Positions 34,948 through 42,440 of a stretch of DNA of 64,000 nucleotides are shown piece after piece. The notes beneath the pieces were generated by a model that was not told the origin of the DNA, did no database searches, and saw only the letters and a program-made list of their open reading frames with translations. The DNA is from DAOPXV01 sp964551445 (GTDB lineage: Bacteria > Muiribacteriota > UBA9980). Numbering within the stretch: position 1 is the stretch's first letter; every line of letters starts with the position of its first letter. Location of the stretch: contig CAZKCG010000005.1 in NCBI GenBank assembly GCA_964551445.1, positions 92,479 through 156,478 of the forward strand. The letters run 5' to 3'. The position numbers and the translations under genes were made by a program.

Positions 34948-35724
34948 TCAAGCCGGATTTTCACCTATGGATTTCCATCCGGTCTTAAGCTTTTCAGGAA
35001 AAAATTTCTTGCCGAATTCTAAGACCTCGGAGAATTTTTTCGGCAGCTCTTCTTTTTTATATCCTTTCGGATCGTAATAAATGTCTGATTTAAGCTCGAC
35101 CGCGGCGTATTTTCTGTATTCTTCCTCGAGCGAGTCCTGAAGCATTCCGGTTATTTCGACGATGCGCACGTGAAATCCGAGCTTTCGAAGCTCGTCGCGC
35201 AGGTGCTGGTTGATGAAACCGCTGCATATCTCGATGCGGTGTGACTTTGGAGTGGCGCCTAACTTTGCGATAAGCTCGACCCCGCTCCTGGTATATTCAC
35301 GCAGATACTTTTTTTCGGCGAAATTCGCGCCCTGGAAGAATTCTACCGGAACCACGGCCGTATAAAGCGTTATCTCGTCGGTAACGCCTATCATAACGCC
35401 GCAGAGAGGAAAGCCCCAGCCGGAATCGTCTATTTTAATTATCGGAAGTTCCGGCGGGTTGAAGTTGAAATTGTCGGAAAGAAGTATTCGCAGGACCTCC
35501 ATGTCGGTGCATACGACCGAGTGGCTGCTTCGTTTCTCGCTGTATTTATAAATTTTAATATTCCATTTTTGTGATATGTTTTCGCCCGCGCCGCAAAAGC
35601 CCCGGAGAAGATATTCGTTATTTTCGGGGTTGTTTTTTATCAGGCCGAGTTTTTCGGCTCTTGAAAGTTTCGCGATCATGATGCCGACCTCATAGGTCGA
35701 AAAGTTTTTTTTATTAAGATTCAT
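34948..35724 (-). CDS. Conserved-looking protein of unknown function
   Basis: 258 residues with an ATG start. I do not recognise it. There is no signal peptide or membrane segment, so it is probably cytoplasmic. Visible blocks are an N-terminal helical part (YEVGIMIAKLSRAEKLGLIK), a beta-rich centre with IIKIDDSGWGFPLCGVMIGV and TLYTAVVPVEFFQG, and IEICSGFINQHLRDELRKLG followed by VRIVEITGMLQDSLEEEY. The D-D-S-G-W-G block followed by alternating strands is reminiscent of RNase H-like folds, but that is a guess. It lies between the rubrerythrin-like gene and the small tudor-like protein on the same strand. Confidence 0.6.
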   Translation of the reverse strand: MNLNKKNFSTYEVGIMIAKLSRAEKLGLIKNNPENNEYLLRGFCGAGENISQKWNIKIYKYSEKRSSHSVVCTDMEVLRILLSDNFNFNPPELPIIKIDDSGWGFPLCGVMIGVTDEITLYTAVVPVEFFQGANFAEKKYLREYTRSGVELIAKLGATPKSHRIEICSGFINQHLRDELRKLGFHVRIVEITGMLQDSLEEEYRKYAAVELKSDIYYDPKGYKKEELPKKFSEVLEFGKKFFPEKLKTGWKSIGENPA

Positions 35725-35747
35725 TGCGGGCCTTCACCTTAAATAAG

Positions 35748-35810
35748 AAATACACACCCCCTGCCATTATTCGTTTGAAAAATTAATGGCTGAAAAGGAT
35801 GTGTGTATTT
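35748..35810. other. Nested inverted repeat between two minus-strand genes
   Basis: AAATACACAC (35748-35757) pairs with GTGTGTATTT (35801-35810), enclosing GCCATTA (35763-35769) with TAATGGC (35784-35790). It lies between the tudor-like gene and the unknown gene and could end the former's transcript or structure the latter's leader. Confidence 0.45.
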
Positions 35811-35830
35811 TGTGTATTTTTTTAAAAAGC

Positions 35831-36040
35831 TTATTTCGCTTTTTTGGCTTCTACTCCCATGATAAGGCGTTTTTTGCCGCCTTTTTTGAAGTTTACGACC
35901 ATTTTTTTCTCGTTGTCCTTGGTGATGCCGATGTCGACCACCGTGCCCGTATCGTCAAACACCTTGTGATAGATGGTATCGTTCACCTTGTAGGTCGTCG
36001 ATATGGAATACTCTAAGGCTTCTTTTTCTTTGACTGCCAT
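35831..36040 (-). CDS. Small free-standing tudor-like domain (PcrA/UvrD C-terminal type)
   Basis: 69 residues from ATG 36040 with GGGGGA upstream; the frame to 36094 has no such site. The core YKVNDTIYHKVFDDTGTVVD, then NFKKGGKKRLIMG, matches the small beta-barrel at the end of UvrD/PcrA helicases (usually Y-x-G-D-x-V-x-H-x-x-F-G-x-G-x-V), which binds RNA polymerase or nucleic acid. Here it stands alone without the helicase. The end is Lys-rich (EAKKAK). Its partner is unknown. Confidence 0.6.
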   Translation of the reverse strand: MAVKEKEALEYSISTTYKVNDTIYHKVFDDTGTVVDIGITKDNEKKMVVNFKKGGKKRLIMGVEAKKAK

Positions 36041-36063
36041 TGTTAAATTCCCCCTTCTAAGTA

Positions 36064-36092
36064 TAAAAATCGCCATCAAGAGATTTGATGGC
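36064..36092 (-). terminator. Terminator of the lipid A operon
   Basis: On the minus strand GCCATCAA pairs with TTGATGGC (36092-36072) and is followed by GATTTTTAT. It lies 18 bases after the NUDIX gene stop and closes the nine-gene operon. Confidence 0.75.
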
Positions 36093-36109
36093 AAGATCTT
36101 TTAAAATTT

Positions 36110-36688
36110 TCAATTATCTGAAACTCTGTAATTATTATAAAAAAGTATCCCGATAATGGTCTTGGCGTCGGTGATATCATTTTTTAATATCATATCGAGT
36201 ATTTCATTCAGCGAATATTCCGCTCTCGATATGAACTCGTCGAAATCGCACCGGTCATGATTTTTTGGCTTCAGCCCTTTTGCGATGAAAAGGTGCATTT
36301 TTTCAGTGGTCATTCCCGGCGAAGAATAGAATTCGATCATTTTTTCAAACTCGTCCGCGGAATAATTCGTTTCCTCGAGAAGCTCGCGCCTCGCGCAATC
36401 CGCAAGTTCTCCATCGCCTTCCTCGACCTTGCCCGCCGGAAGTTCCAGAAGGAAATCGCCTACGGCATGCCTGTATTGTTTAACGAGGAGGATGTTTCCA
36501 TTGTCAAGGACTGGTATTATGACCACCGCCCCGGAATGTTCGACGATCTCGCGGGTGGAGTGTTTGCCGTCCGGAAGCTCTACTTCGTCGACGCGGAGGC
36601 GGAGTACGCGGCCCTTGAATATATTCATGGAGTCGATCAGTTTTTCCGGAGAATTAGCTCCGGTCCTGAGTTCTTCAAAGTTTTTCAA
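36110..36688 (-). CDS. NUDIX hydrolase, ADP-ribose pyrophosphatase type
   Basis: 192 residues. The TTG start (36688) overlaps the stop of the second lpxB-like gene (TTGA). The NUDIX box is GKVEEGDGELADCARRELLE plus ET (about 88-110), preceded by LLVKQYRHAVGDFLLELPAG, typical of NudF/ADP-ribose pyrophosphatases. It hydrolyses a nucleoside diphosphate linked to a sugar or other group. Being last in a lipid A operon, a sugar-nucleotide substrate is possible, but ADP-ribose is the family norm. Confidence 0.85.
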   Translation of the reverse strand: MKNFEELRTGANSPEKLIDSMNIFKGRVLRLRVDEVELPDGKHSTREIVEHSGAVVIIPVLDNGNILLVKQYRHAVGDFLLELPAGKVEEGDGELADCARRELLEETNYSADEFEKMIEFYSSPGMTTEKMHLFIAKGLKPKNHDRCDFDEFISRAEYSLNEILDMILKNDITDAKTIIGILFYNNYRVSDN

Positions 36689-37863
36689 GCTTTACCGCCT
36701 ATCATCTGAAGGATAAGCGAAGCGACCTTTTTAGTGGCTCCGGGTTCTCCAAGGTTTTTCGCCACTTCATCCAGGCTGGTTCTAATATCGGCTAATTTTT
36801 GCGGCGAATTAAGTATTTCGATCGCCGAATTAGAAATCAGCTCAGGTTCGACGTCTTTTTGAATGAATTCAGGCACGACCACCCTGTTTAAAATAAGATT
36901 GGGCAGGCCGAAATATTTTGGCAGCGATGTGATGGTCCTTGCGAATATCTCGGTCAGGAGCGAAACCTTGTATGCTATTATCATCGGGACCTTGAGGCAC
37001 GCGGCTTCAAGAGTAGCGGTGCCGGATGTTATAACGGCGAAATCGGAAACTGATAAAACGTCATAGGTCTGGTCCAGAACCAGTTTTATAGGTGTTTTAG
37101 ACAGCGATATCTTGTTTCTTATATATTCGAGAGTTATTCCGGTGCCGGCGGATACCGTCGAAGAAGAGACCGGCATTATGAAGGTTATATCCTTCATTTT
37201 ATCGGCCATACATTCGGCTGTACCGATCAGTATAGGAAGCATATATTTGACCTCCATCGCGCGGCTGCCGGGAAGGAGCGAGACGATACGCCCGCCTTCG
37301 GATAAATTTAATTTTTTCATTATGGTTTCGCGCGAAGCGGAAGGTTTTACGATCTCTAAGAGCGGGTTGCCGACGAATTCGACATTCGCTCCGGCTTTTT
37401 TATAGATATCGTAGGTGTGCGCGAAAGGGGCAGCCACCTTGGTTATGTTGTGTGACGCATCGGCTACGTCGACCGGATTATATGTCCATTTCGAAGGCGG
37501 AAAATAATAAAGGGTCGGAATGCCGAGTTTTTTCGCGTGCCTGCAGAGGCGCATATTGAAACCCGGATAATCGATCAATACGAGCAGGTCAGGTTTAAGC
37601 TGGGCGAGTTTTTTATAAATGTCGCAAAGCACGAAATAAAGGTGAGGCAGTTTCTTTACGGCCTCGATCATACCGATGGTTCCCCACGAAGATGAATCGT
37701 AGAATATCTTCATTCCGGTGCTTTTCATCTTGGGGCCGCCCACGCCGAAAACTTCGACGCCGGGAGCGGAATTGTATATTTCGGAAACCAGCGGATAACC
37801 GTAAAGGTCTCCGGAAATTTCGCCCGCTATGATCATAATTTTTTTGTTGTTATTTTCCATCAT
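36685..37863 (-). CDS. Second, divergent lipid-A-disaccharide synthase-like protein
   Basis: 392 residues from ATG 37863, overlapping the upstream gene by 14 bases; the longer frame to 37956 lies inside that gene. It has the LpxB opening (IMIIAGEISGDLYG) and LLVLIDYPGFNMRLCR, plus a GT-B C-terminal half with LLPGSRAMEVKYMLPI and SGTATLEAA. The normally conserved P-x-x-WAW-x-x-x-R block is PPSKWTYNPVDVAD here, and the G-H-P motif is GNP. LpxB joins UDP-diacylglucosamine to lipid X; with those changes this copy may use another acceptor or donor. It is the eighth gene of the operon; a canonical lpxB is three genes upstream. Confidence 0.8.
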   Translation of the reverse strand: MMENNNKKIMIIAGEISGDLYGYPLVSEIYNSAPGVEVFGVGGPKMKSTGMKIFYDSSSWGTIGMIEAVKKLPHLYFVLCDIYKKLAQLKPDLLVLIDYPGFNMRLCRHAKKLGIPTLYYFPPSKWTYNPVDVADASHNITKVAAPFAHTYDIYKKAGANVEFVGNPLLEIVKPSASRETIMKKLNLSEGGRIVSLLPGSRAMEVKYMLPILIGTAECMADKMKDITFIMPVSSSTVSAGTGITLEYIRNKISLSKTPIKLVLDQTYDVLSVSDFAVITSGTATLEAACLKVPMIIAYKVSLLTEIFARTITSLPKYFGLPNLILNRVVVPEFIQKDVEPELISNSAIEILNSPQKLADIRTSLDEVAKNLGEPGATKKVASLILQMIGGKA

Positions 37864-38668
37864 CTTTTCCCGTGTCTTTATTTTCTTTTGTTTCGCTTTC
37901 GTTTTGCCCGGCGCCGGTCTCATTTTCAACGGCCTGAATATCTTCAGCGGTTTCACTGACCATTTCCGCTTCCGTTCCGGTCGGAACGTGGATAATTTTT
38001 TTCATATCCGGGTTTTCGGCATGGAGAGTATTTTCAATTTCCGCGGTCATCGAGTTCAATATTTTTTCGAGATATTTATGCGTCATCATGGGTATATTCA
38101 GAGCGTTCGGTAAAAAAGGCCTCCCGATCATCATCAGGCCTTTCGTCATGGGGTGGGGAATGACGAATTTGTCCCATGATCCTAATTGTCTGTATGATAC
38201 GAACCCGCACGCCACCGGCAGCACGTAACAATTTTCTTTAATGGCGATATAGTTGACGCCTTCCTTGGCCGTGTGATAAGGCCCGCGCGGGCCGTCGAGC
38301 GCGATAGCCACGTCGGATCCCTCACGGATCTTTCTTATGAGGCCGATGAGCCCGGAAACGGCTCCGCGGCTGGAAGAGCCGCGCACGATGGAGTATCCGA
38401 AGGAAGAAAGGATGTTGTTCTGCATTTCGCCGTCCTGGGAAAGGCTGACCAAAATGGCTATCTTTCTGTCGCGGAAGTAATATATGGGGAAAAACTGCTG
38501 ACCGTGCCAGAAAACTATAACGCACGGCATTCCCCGTTCCTTTAGAAACTGATAATTTTCAAATCCGACGACCTTCATGGAAAGCGTCGGGGAAATGGAG
38601 CTGATCACCGTTTTTAAAACGAGCGGCACCACGTTTTTTTTCAAGCTGTTCGAGATGCTAAATGCCAT
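37850..38668 (-). CDS. DUF374 lysophospholipid acyltransferase-like protein
   Basis: 272 residues with an ATG start, overlapping msbA by 11 bases. The acyltransferase signature is VFWHGQQFFPIYY (about 50-62, H-x4 type) followed by ALDGPRGPYHTAKEGV (about 120). These are the DUF374 hallmarks in proteins that acylate lipid A or a related lipid at the inner membrane. The last 45 residues are a Glu/Asp/Lys-rich tail without homology to the fold. Genes on both sides act on lipid A, which fits an acylation step separate from the LpxL-type enzyme at 52.8 kb. Confidence 0.82.
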   Translation of the reverse strand: MAFSISNSLKKNVVPLVLKTVISSISPTLSMKVVGFENYQFLKERGMPCVIVFWHGQQFFPIYYFRDRKIAILVSLSQDGEMQNNILSSFGYSIVRGSSSRGAVSGLIGLIRKIREGSDVAIALDGPRGPYHTAKEGVNYIAIKENCYVLPVACGFVSYRQLGSWDKFVIPHPMTKGLMMIGRPFLPNALNIPMMTHKYLEKILNSMTAEIENTLHAENPDMKKIIHVPTGTEAEMVSETAEDIQAVENETGAGQNESETKENKDTGKDDGK

Positions 38669-40418
38669 TGACTGTTACGACCTCCTTTTCAAAGTAGGTC
38701 TGATAGAGTTTCTGATAAACGCCTTCGATCTCGATAAGTTTTTCGTGCGTTCCGTATTGGGCCAGAAGACCTTTTTCAAGAACTATTATCTCGTTCGCGT
38801 TCTTTATCGTCGAAAGCCTGTGAGCGATGATGAAGGTGGTCCTGCCCTGCATAAGCCGGTCCAGAGCGTCTTTTACGAGCGATTCGGATTCGGAGTCGAG
38901 AGCGGAGGTCGCTTCGTCGAGTATGAGTATTTTAGGATTGCGTAATATTGTCCGCGCTATGGCGATCCTCTGGCGCTGGCCTCCTGAAAGCTTGACGCCG
39001 TGTTCCCCGACCTTCGTTGAAAAACCAAGCGGGAATTTTTCGACGAAATCAGCGGCGTTAGCCATTTTGGCCGCCGTAAGAGCTTCCTCGTCGGACGCGC
39101 CCGGATTTCCGTATTTAATATTATCAAGTATCGTTCCCGAGAAGAGGACCGTATCCTGAGGAACTATGCCTATCTGCGTGCGCAGCGAGCGCAATTTAAC
39201 GTTCTCGATGTTCAGACCGTCGATCTCAATGACGCCGGAATCGATCTTGTAGAATCTTAAAAGCAGGTTGACCAGAGTTGTTTTGCCGGATCCGGAAGGC
39301 CCGACGACCGCTATTATATTTCCGGGTTGCACCGAAAGCGAGAAGTTGAATATCCCGCCGTCGGATTTAGGATATTTGAAGTTTATATTTTTGAATTCGA
39401 TCCCGCCTTTTATTTCGGGCATTTCGATGAGTTGACCGTCATTTTCGTCTTCAGGCTTTTCGTCGAGTATCTCGTATATCCTTTCGATGCAGACGTGCGC
39501 CTGCTGATAGTATGTCGTGGTATTGGTAAGCCTTTTGATCGGCGTGAAGAGCATTCCGAGCGCCGTGAGAAAGCTTATAAGTTCGCCGGGCGTGAGGCTC
39601 GGGTGAGCGGGATCGGATTTTATGACGAAATAACCGCCGATGCCGAGCACTATAACAATGCCGTTCGTGTTGAGAAATTCTATGACCGGAAGAATGAGAG
39701 CTATGAGATGGCTGTATTTCATGGCGATTTTAAAATTCTCGTCGGCTTCCTTCCCGAAAGCTTCATTCTCCATGCCCTCATTTGAGAAAGCTTTGACCGT
39801 CCTTATTCCGGAGATCTTTTCGTTGAGAATAGATGTGATATCGCCTACCTTGCTCTGAAGAGTGTAGGTGGTCTTTCTGACCTTTTGCGAGAATTTTGAA
39901 ACGATGAAGCCGATGAAGGGGATCACGAGGAACGCGGCCATCGCGAGCTGGTAGTGGATATAAACGATCCAGCAGACGAGGCCGAGAACGGTCAGAAGGT
40001 CTGAAACCACGCCGATGCTGGCGTCGATCATATTCTGGAGCATGACCACGTCCGACGTTATGCGCGACATTATATGGCCCGTCTGACGGTCTTCGAAATA
40101 GCTTATTGGAAGCCTGTTTATGTGAGCGTAAATATTATGCCTCAGTTTTCTCAATACGCTCTGGCCGACGAAGGCGGTATAGTAATTCTGGAAATAATAG
40201 AACACGCCTTTTACTATGAAAAGCACTATAAGTCCGACCGATATGAGTATGAGGTAATAAAGATCCTTGGCGATGAGCACCTTGTCGACGACATATTTCA
40301 TAATGCCCGCAGGAAGCGCTGTCGCGATCGAAACTACGACGGAGCATAAGAGAATGAGAATAAAATAGGAGTAGTATTCGAAAGCGTAATCTTTATAAAA
40401 TCGTTTAACTACGGACAA
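38658..40418 (-). CDS. msbA: Lipid A export ABC transporter MsbA
   Basis: 586 residues with a TTG start and GGAGG upstream. There are six transmembrane helices in the first 300 residues, then an ATPase domain with Walker A GPSGSGKTTL, Q-loop VPQDTVLFSG, signature LSGGQRQR and Walker B ILILDEATSALD, then the switch His (IIAHRLS). It works as a homodimer to flip lipid A-core across the inner membrane. Its place between two lpxB-type genes and an acyltransferase supports MsbA over a general multidrug pump. Confidence 0.9.
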   Translation of the reverse strand: MSVVKRFYKDYAFEYYSYFILILLCSVVVSIATALPAGIMKYVVDKVLIAKDLYYLILISVGLIVLFIVKGVFYYFQNYYTAFVGQSVLRKLRHNIYAHINRLPISYFEDRQTGHIMSRITSDVVMLQNMIDASIGVVSDLLTVLGLVCWIVYIHYQLAMAAFLVIPFIGFIVSKFSQKVRKTTYTLQSKVGDITSILNEKISGIRTVKAFSNEGMENEAFGKEADENFKIAMKYSHLIALILPVIEFLNTNGIVIVLGIGGYFVIKSDPAHPSLTPGELISFLTALGMLFTPIKRLTNTTTYYQQAHVCIERIYEILDEKPEDENDGQLIEMPEIKGGIEFKNINFKYPKSDGGIFNFSLSVQPGNIIAVVGPSGSGKTTLVNLLLRFYKIDSGVIEIDGLNIENVKLRSLRTQIGIVPQDTVLFSGTILDNIKYGNPGASDEEALTAAKMANAADFVEKFPLGFSTKVGEHGVKLSGGQRQRIAIARTILRNPKILILDEATSALDSESESLVKDALDRLMQGRTTFIIAHRLSTIKNANEIIVLEKGLLAQYGTHEKLIEIEGVYQKLYQTYFEKEVVTVNGI

Positions 40419-40432
40419 AATTTCCTCCGGTT

Positions 40433-41611
40433 TTAGCTTGCCGCGATATCGCGGGCTATCTGGTCTATCGGCGATCCCGCCGCGTTGAATTTTAAAAGTT
40501 CGGGCGTTTCAAGGAGAAGCCGTCTCATGTTTTCGCCGTATCTGGTATTTTCAATTATTTTCGAAGCGTGGTACATAATATTATCGTAGTTGGCTTCCCG
40601 CTGAAGAAGCTCGGGAACGACGCCCGTTCCGTGAATGATATTGGGCAGGCCCACGAATCTGGCGTTCACCAGAAGCCTTCCCGCGAGTTCTGTCAGAAGC
40701 GCCACTTTGTATAATATGACCATAGGCACTCCGAAAAGAGCGAGCTCCAGCGTCGCCGTGCCTGAAGTGGCAAGCGCGAGGGCTGCCTCGCTGAAACACC
40801 GGTATTTCATTTCGTCGTTTTCAACGAACCTGTAAGAAAAATCAGCGTTCTTAAATTTCTTTTTTAAAAGAGCCGTATCCGTTGACGGCGCTACGGGAAT
40901 AATAAATTCAAGGCCTTCTATCGTTTCGCGGTATTTTTCGTTCAGGGACGCCGCGCATTTTTTGATCAGCGGAAGATGGTTCTCGATCTCAGCCTTGCGC
41001 GATCCGGGCATTAGAATAATTTTGTTTTTTAATATTCGGCCGCCGCGCTTTTCGCCGTCGAGATATTTTTTAAAGTCGAAGCCCGTGGCCTTTATAATAT
41101 CAAATATAGGGTGTCCGAAAAATTTCGTTTCTATGCCGCGCTCTTCAAAAAACTTTTTTTCAAAAGGAAAAATAGAATATATGCGGTCCACGCACGATCT
41201 GAGTTTTTTAACTCGGAACTCTCCCCACGCCCATAATTTAGGCGGTATGAAGAAATAAACCGGAATGCCCGCGGCTTTCGCCAGTTGAGCGAGTCTTACG
41301 TTGAATCCGGCGTAATCGATGAGAATAAGAGCGTTTATACCGGCCTTCGTGAAAAAATTACCGGCCAGCCTAATGTTCTTATAGTTTTCAAAAAGCGATG
41401 TGAGTATCTCTGTGACTCCCATGACCGAATGTTTTTCCATGTTTAAAAGAAGCCTGACGCCGGCGTTTTTCATCCTGGAAAGCCCGATGCCGTGCAGTTC
41501 CGCGTTTTTGATATGTTTTTTCAGCGCCGCGGCGAGTTCGGCTCCGTAAATATCCCCTGAAGCCTCTCCGGCCGATATGAAAATTTTTTTTATATCGATA
41601 GCTTTTTTCAT
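40433..41611 (-). CDS. lpxB: Lipid-A-disaccharide synthase
   Basis: 392 residues with an ATG start. The hallmarks are present: IFISAGEASGDIYGAELA, LILIDYAGFNVRLAQLAK, IPPKLWAWGEFRVKKL, SIFPFEKKFF, FFGHPIFD, LMPGSRKAEIENHLPL and SGTATLELALF. It condenses UDP-2,3-diacylglucosamine with lipid X to form the lipid A disaccharide at the inner leaflet. It starts three bases after lpxI, which makes the preceding intermediate. Of the two lpxB-type genes here, this one keeps the canonical motifs. Confidence 0.93.
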   Translation of the reverse strand: MKKAIDIKKIFISAGEASGDIYGAELAAALKKHIKNAELHGIGLSRMKNAGVRLLLNMEKHSVMGVTEILTSLFENYKNIRLAGNFFTKAGINALILIDYAGFNVRLAQLAKAAGIPVYFFIPPKLWAWGEFRVKKLRSCVDRIYSIFPFEKKFFEERGIETKFFGHPIFDIIKATGFDFKKYLDGEKRGGRILKNKIILMPGSRKAEIENHLPLIKKCAASLNEKYRETIEGLEFIIPVAPSTDTALLKKKFKNADFSYRFVENDEMKYRCFSEAALALATSGTATLELALFGVPMVILYKVALLTELAGRLLVNARFVGLPNIIHGTGVVPELLQREANYDNIMYHASKIIENTRYGENMRRLLLETPELLKFNAAGSPIDQIARDIAAS

Positions 41612-41614
41612 TTT

Positions 41615-42418
41615 TTAAAGAGCGACGATCCTGACGCCGTTAGACCGCGCGAAATTTATAACGTTTTCCTTGTCGAGAAATATGGTCTTGCCCGCGTCGA
41701 CGACGAGCGTCTTAGCGCCGGCCTTGAGCATGACCGTGATGGTGTTCATGCCGATGACGGGCATGTCGAAGCGTTTGTCCTGATTAGGTTTTGAGACTTT
41801 GGCCACGACCACGCCGCCTTTTCCCAGCGCGCCGCCCCGAAAGATGGCCTCGTCGGTCCCTTCGATGGCTTCGACGGCGAGGACCGCGCGGTTCTTGACT
41901 ATGACGGTCTGGCCGATATCAAGGCCCGCTATATGTTTGGCCATATTCCAACCGTAATAAACGTCCTGCCATTCGCTTTCGCGAAGTTCGTCGCTTGTGA
42001 GAACGCCGTCCTGTATGAGAAGTTTATTGACGTATTTAGTGCTCTCGCAAACGGTTATGCCTTCCGACTGGATCTCGTTGACCAGGGCAAGAAGAATAGA
42101 ATCGTCGTTATTGTTGTCTATTTTCGAAAGAAGCGATTTAAGGCGGTCGTCGAAAACGATGGTTCCTGAATATAGCAGAGTTTTCTGTATCTTTCCGGCC
42201 ATGACGACCTCTTTTACGGATTCCGCTTTAAGCACGTCGATAAGGCGCTGCAGCTCGCCGACCGATATCCAGTGGACCCTGTCGGCTATCTTTTCGATCT
42301 CGGGCGAGGCTATATCCTTTAAAGCCACAACGACAAGGTTTATGCCCTGCGCTTTAGCCTCTTCGGCGAATATCAGCGGAAATCTCCCTGCGCCCGCTAT
42401 CAATCCAAAACTATCCAC
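41615..42418 (-). CDS. lpxI: UDP-2,3-diacylglucosamine pyrophosphatase LpxI
   Basis: 267 residues from GTG 42418, with AGGAGG eight bases upstream. The start IAGAGRFPLIFAEEAKAQG and later KEVVMAGKIQK, EAIEGTDEAIFRGG and GMNTITVMLKAGAKTL are LpxI (DUF1009) signatures. It cleaves UDP-2,3-diacylglucosamine to lipid X and UMP, the role LpxH has in enterobacteria. It forms a tight pair with lpxB. Confidence 0.93.
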   Translation of the reverse strand: MDSFGLIAGAGRFPLIFAEEAKAQGINLVVVALKDIASPEIEKIADRVHWISVGELQRLIDVLKAESVKEVVMAGKIQKTLLYSGTIVFDDRLKSLLSKIDNNNDDSILLALVNEIQSEGITVCESTKYVNKLLIQDGVLTSDELRESEWQDVYYGWNMAKHIAGLDIGQTVIVKNRAVLAVEAIEGTDEAIFRGGALGKGGVVVAKVSKPNQDKRFDMPVIGMNTITVMLKAGAKTLVVDAGKTIFLDKENVINFARSNGVRIVAL

Positions 42419-42440
42419 TAAAATTGCCTCCTAACAGACG

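Noticed and set aside
34863..34964. Extended N-terminus of the rubrerythrin-like protein
   Set aside because: It would begin upstream of a perfect promoter and overlap the previous gene, with hydrophobic residues not found in the family.
37864..37956. Extended N-terminus of the second LpxB-like protein
   Set aside because: It lies within the acyltransferase gene, is Lys-rich and does not match the LpxB start; ATG 37863 directly precedes the conserved block.
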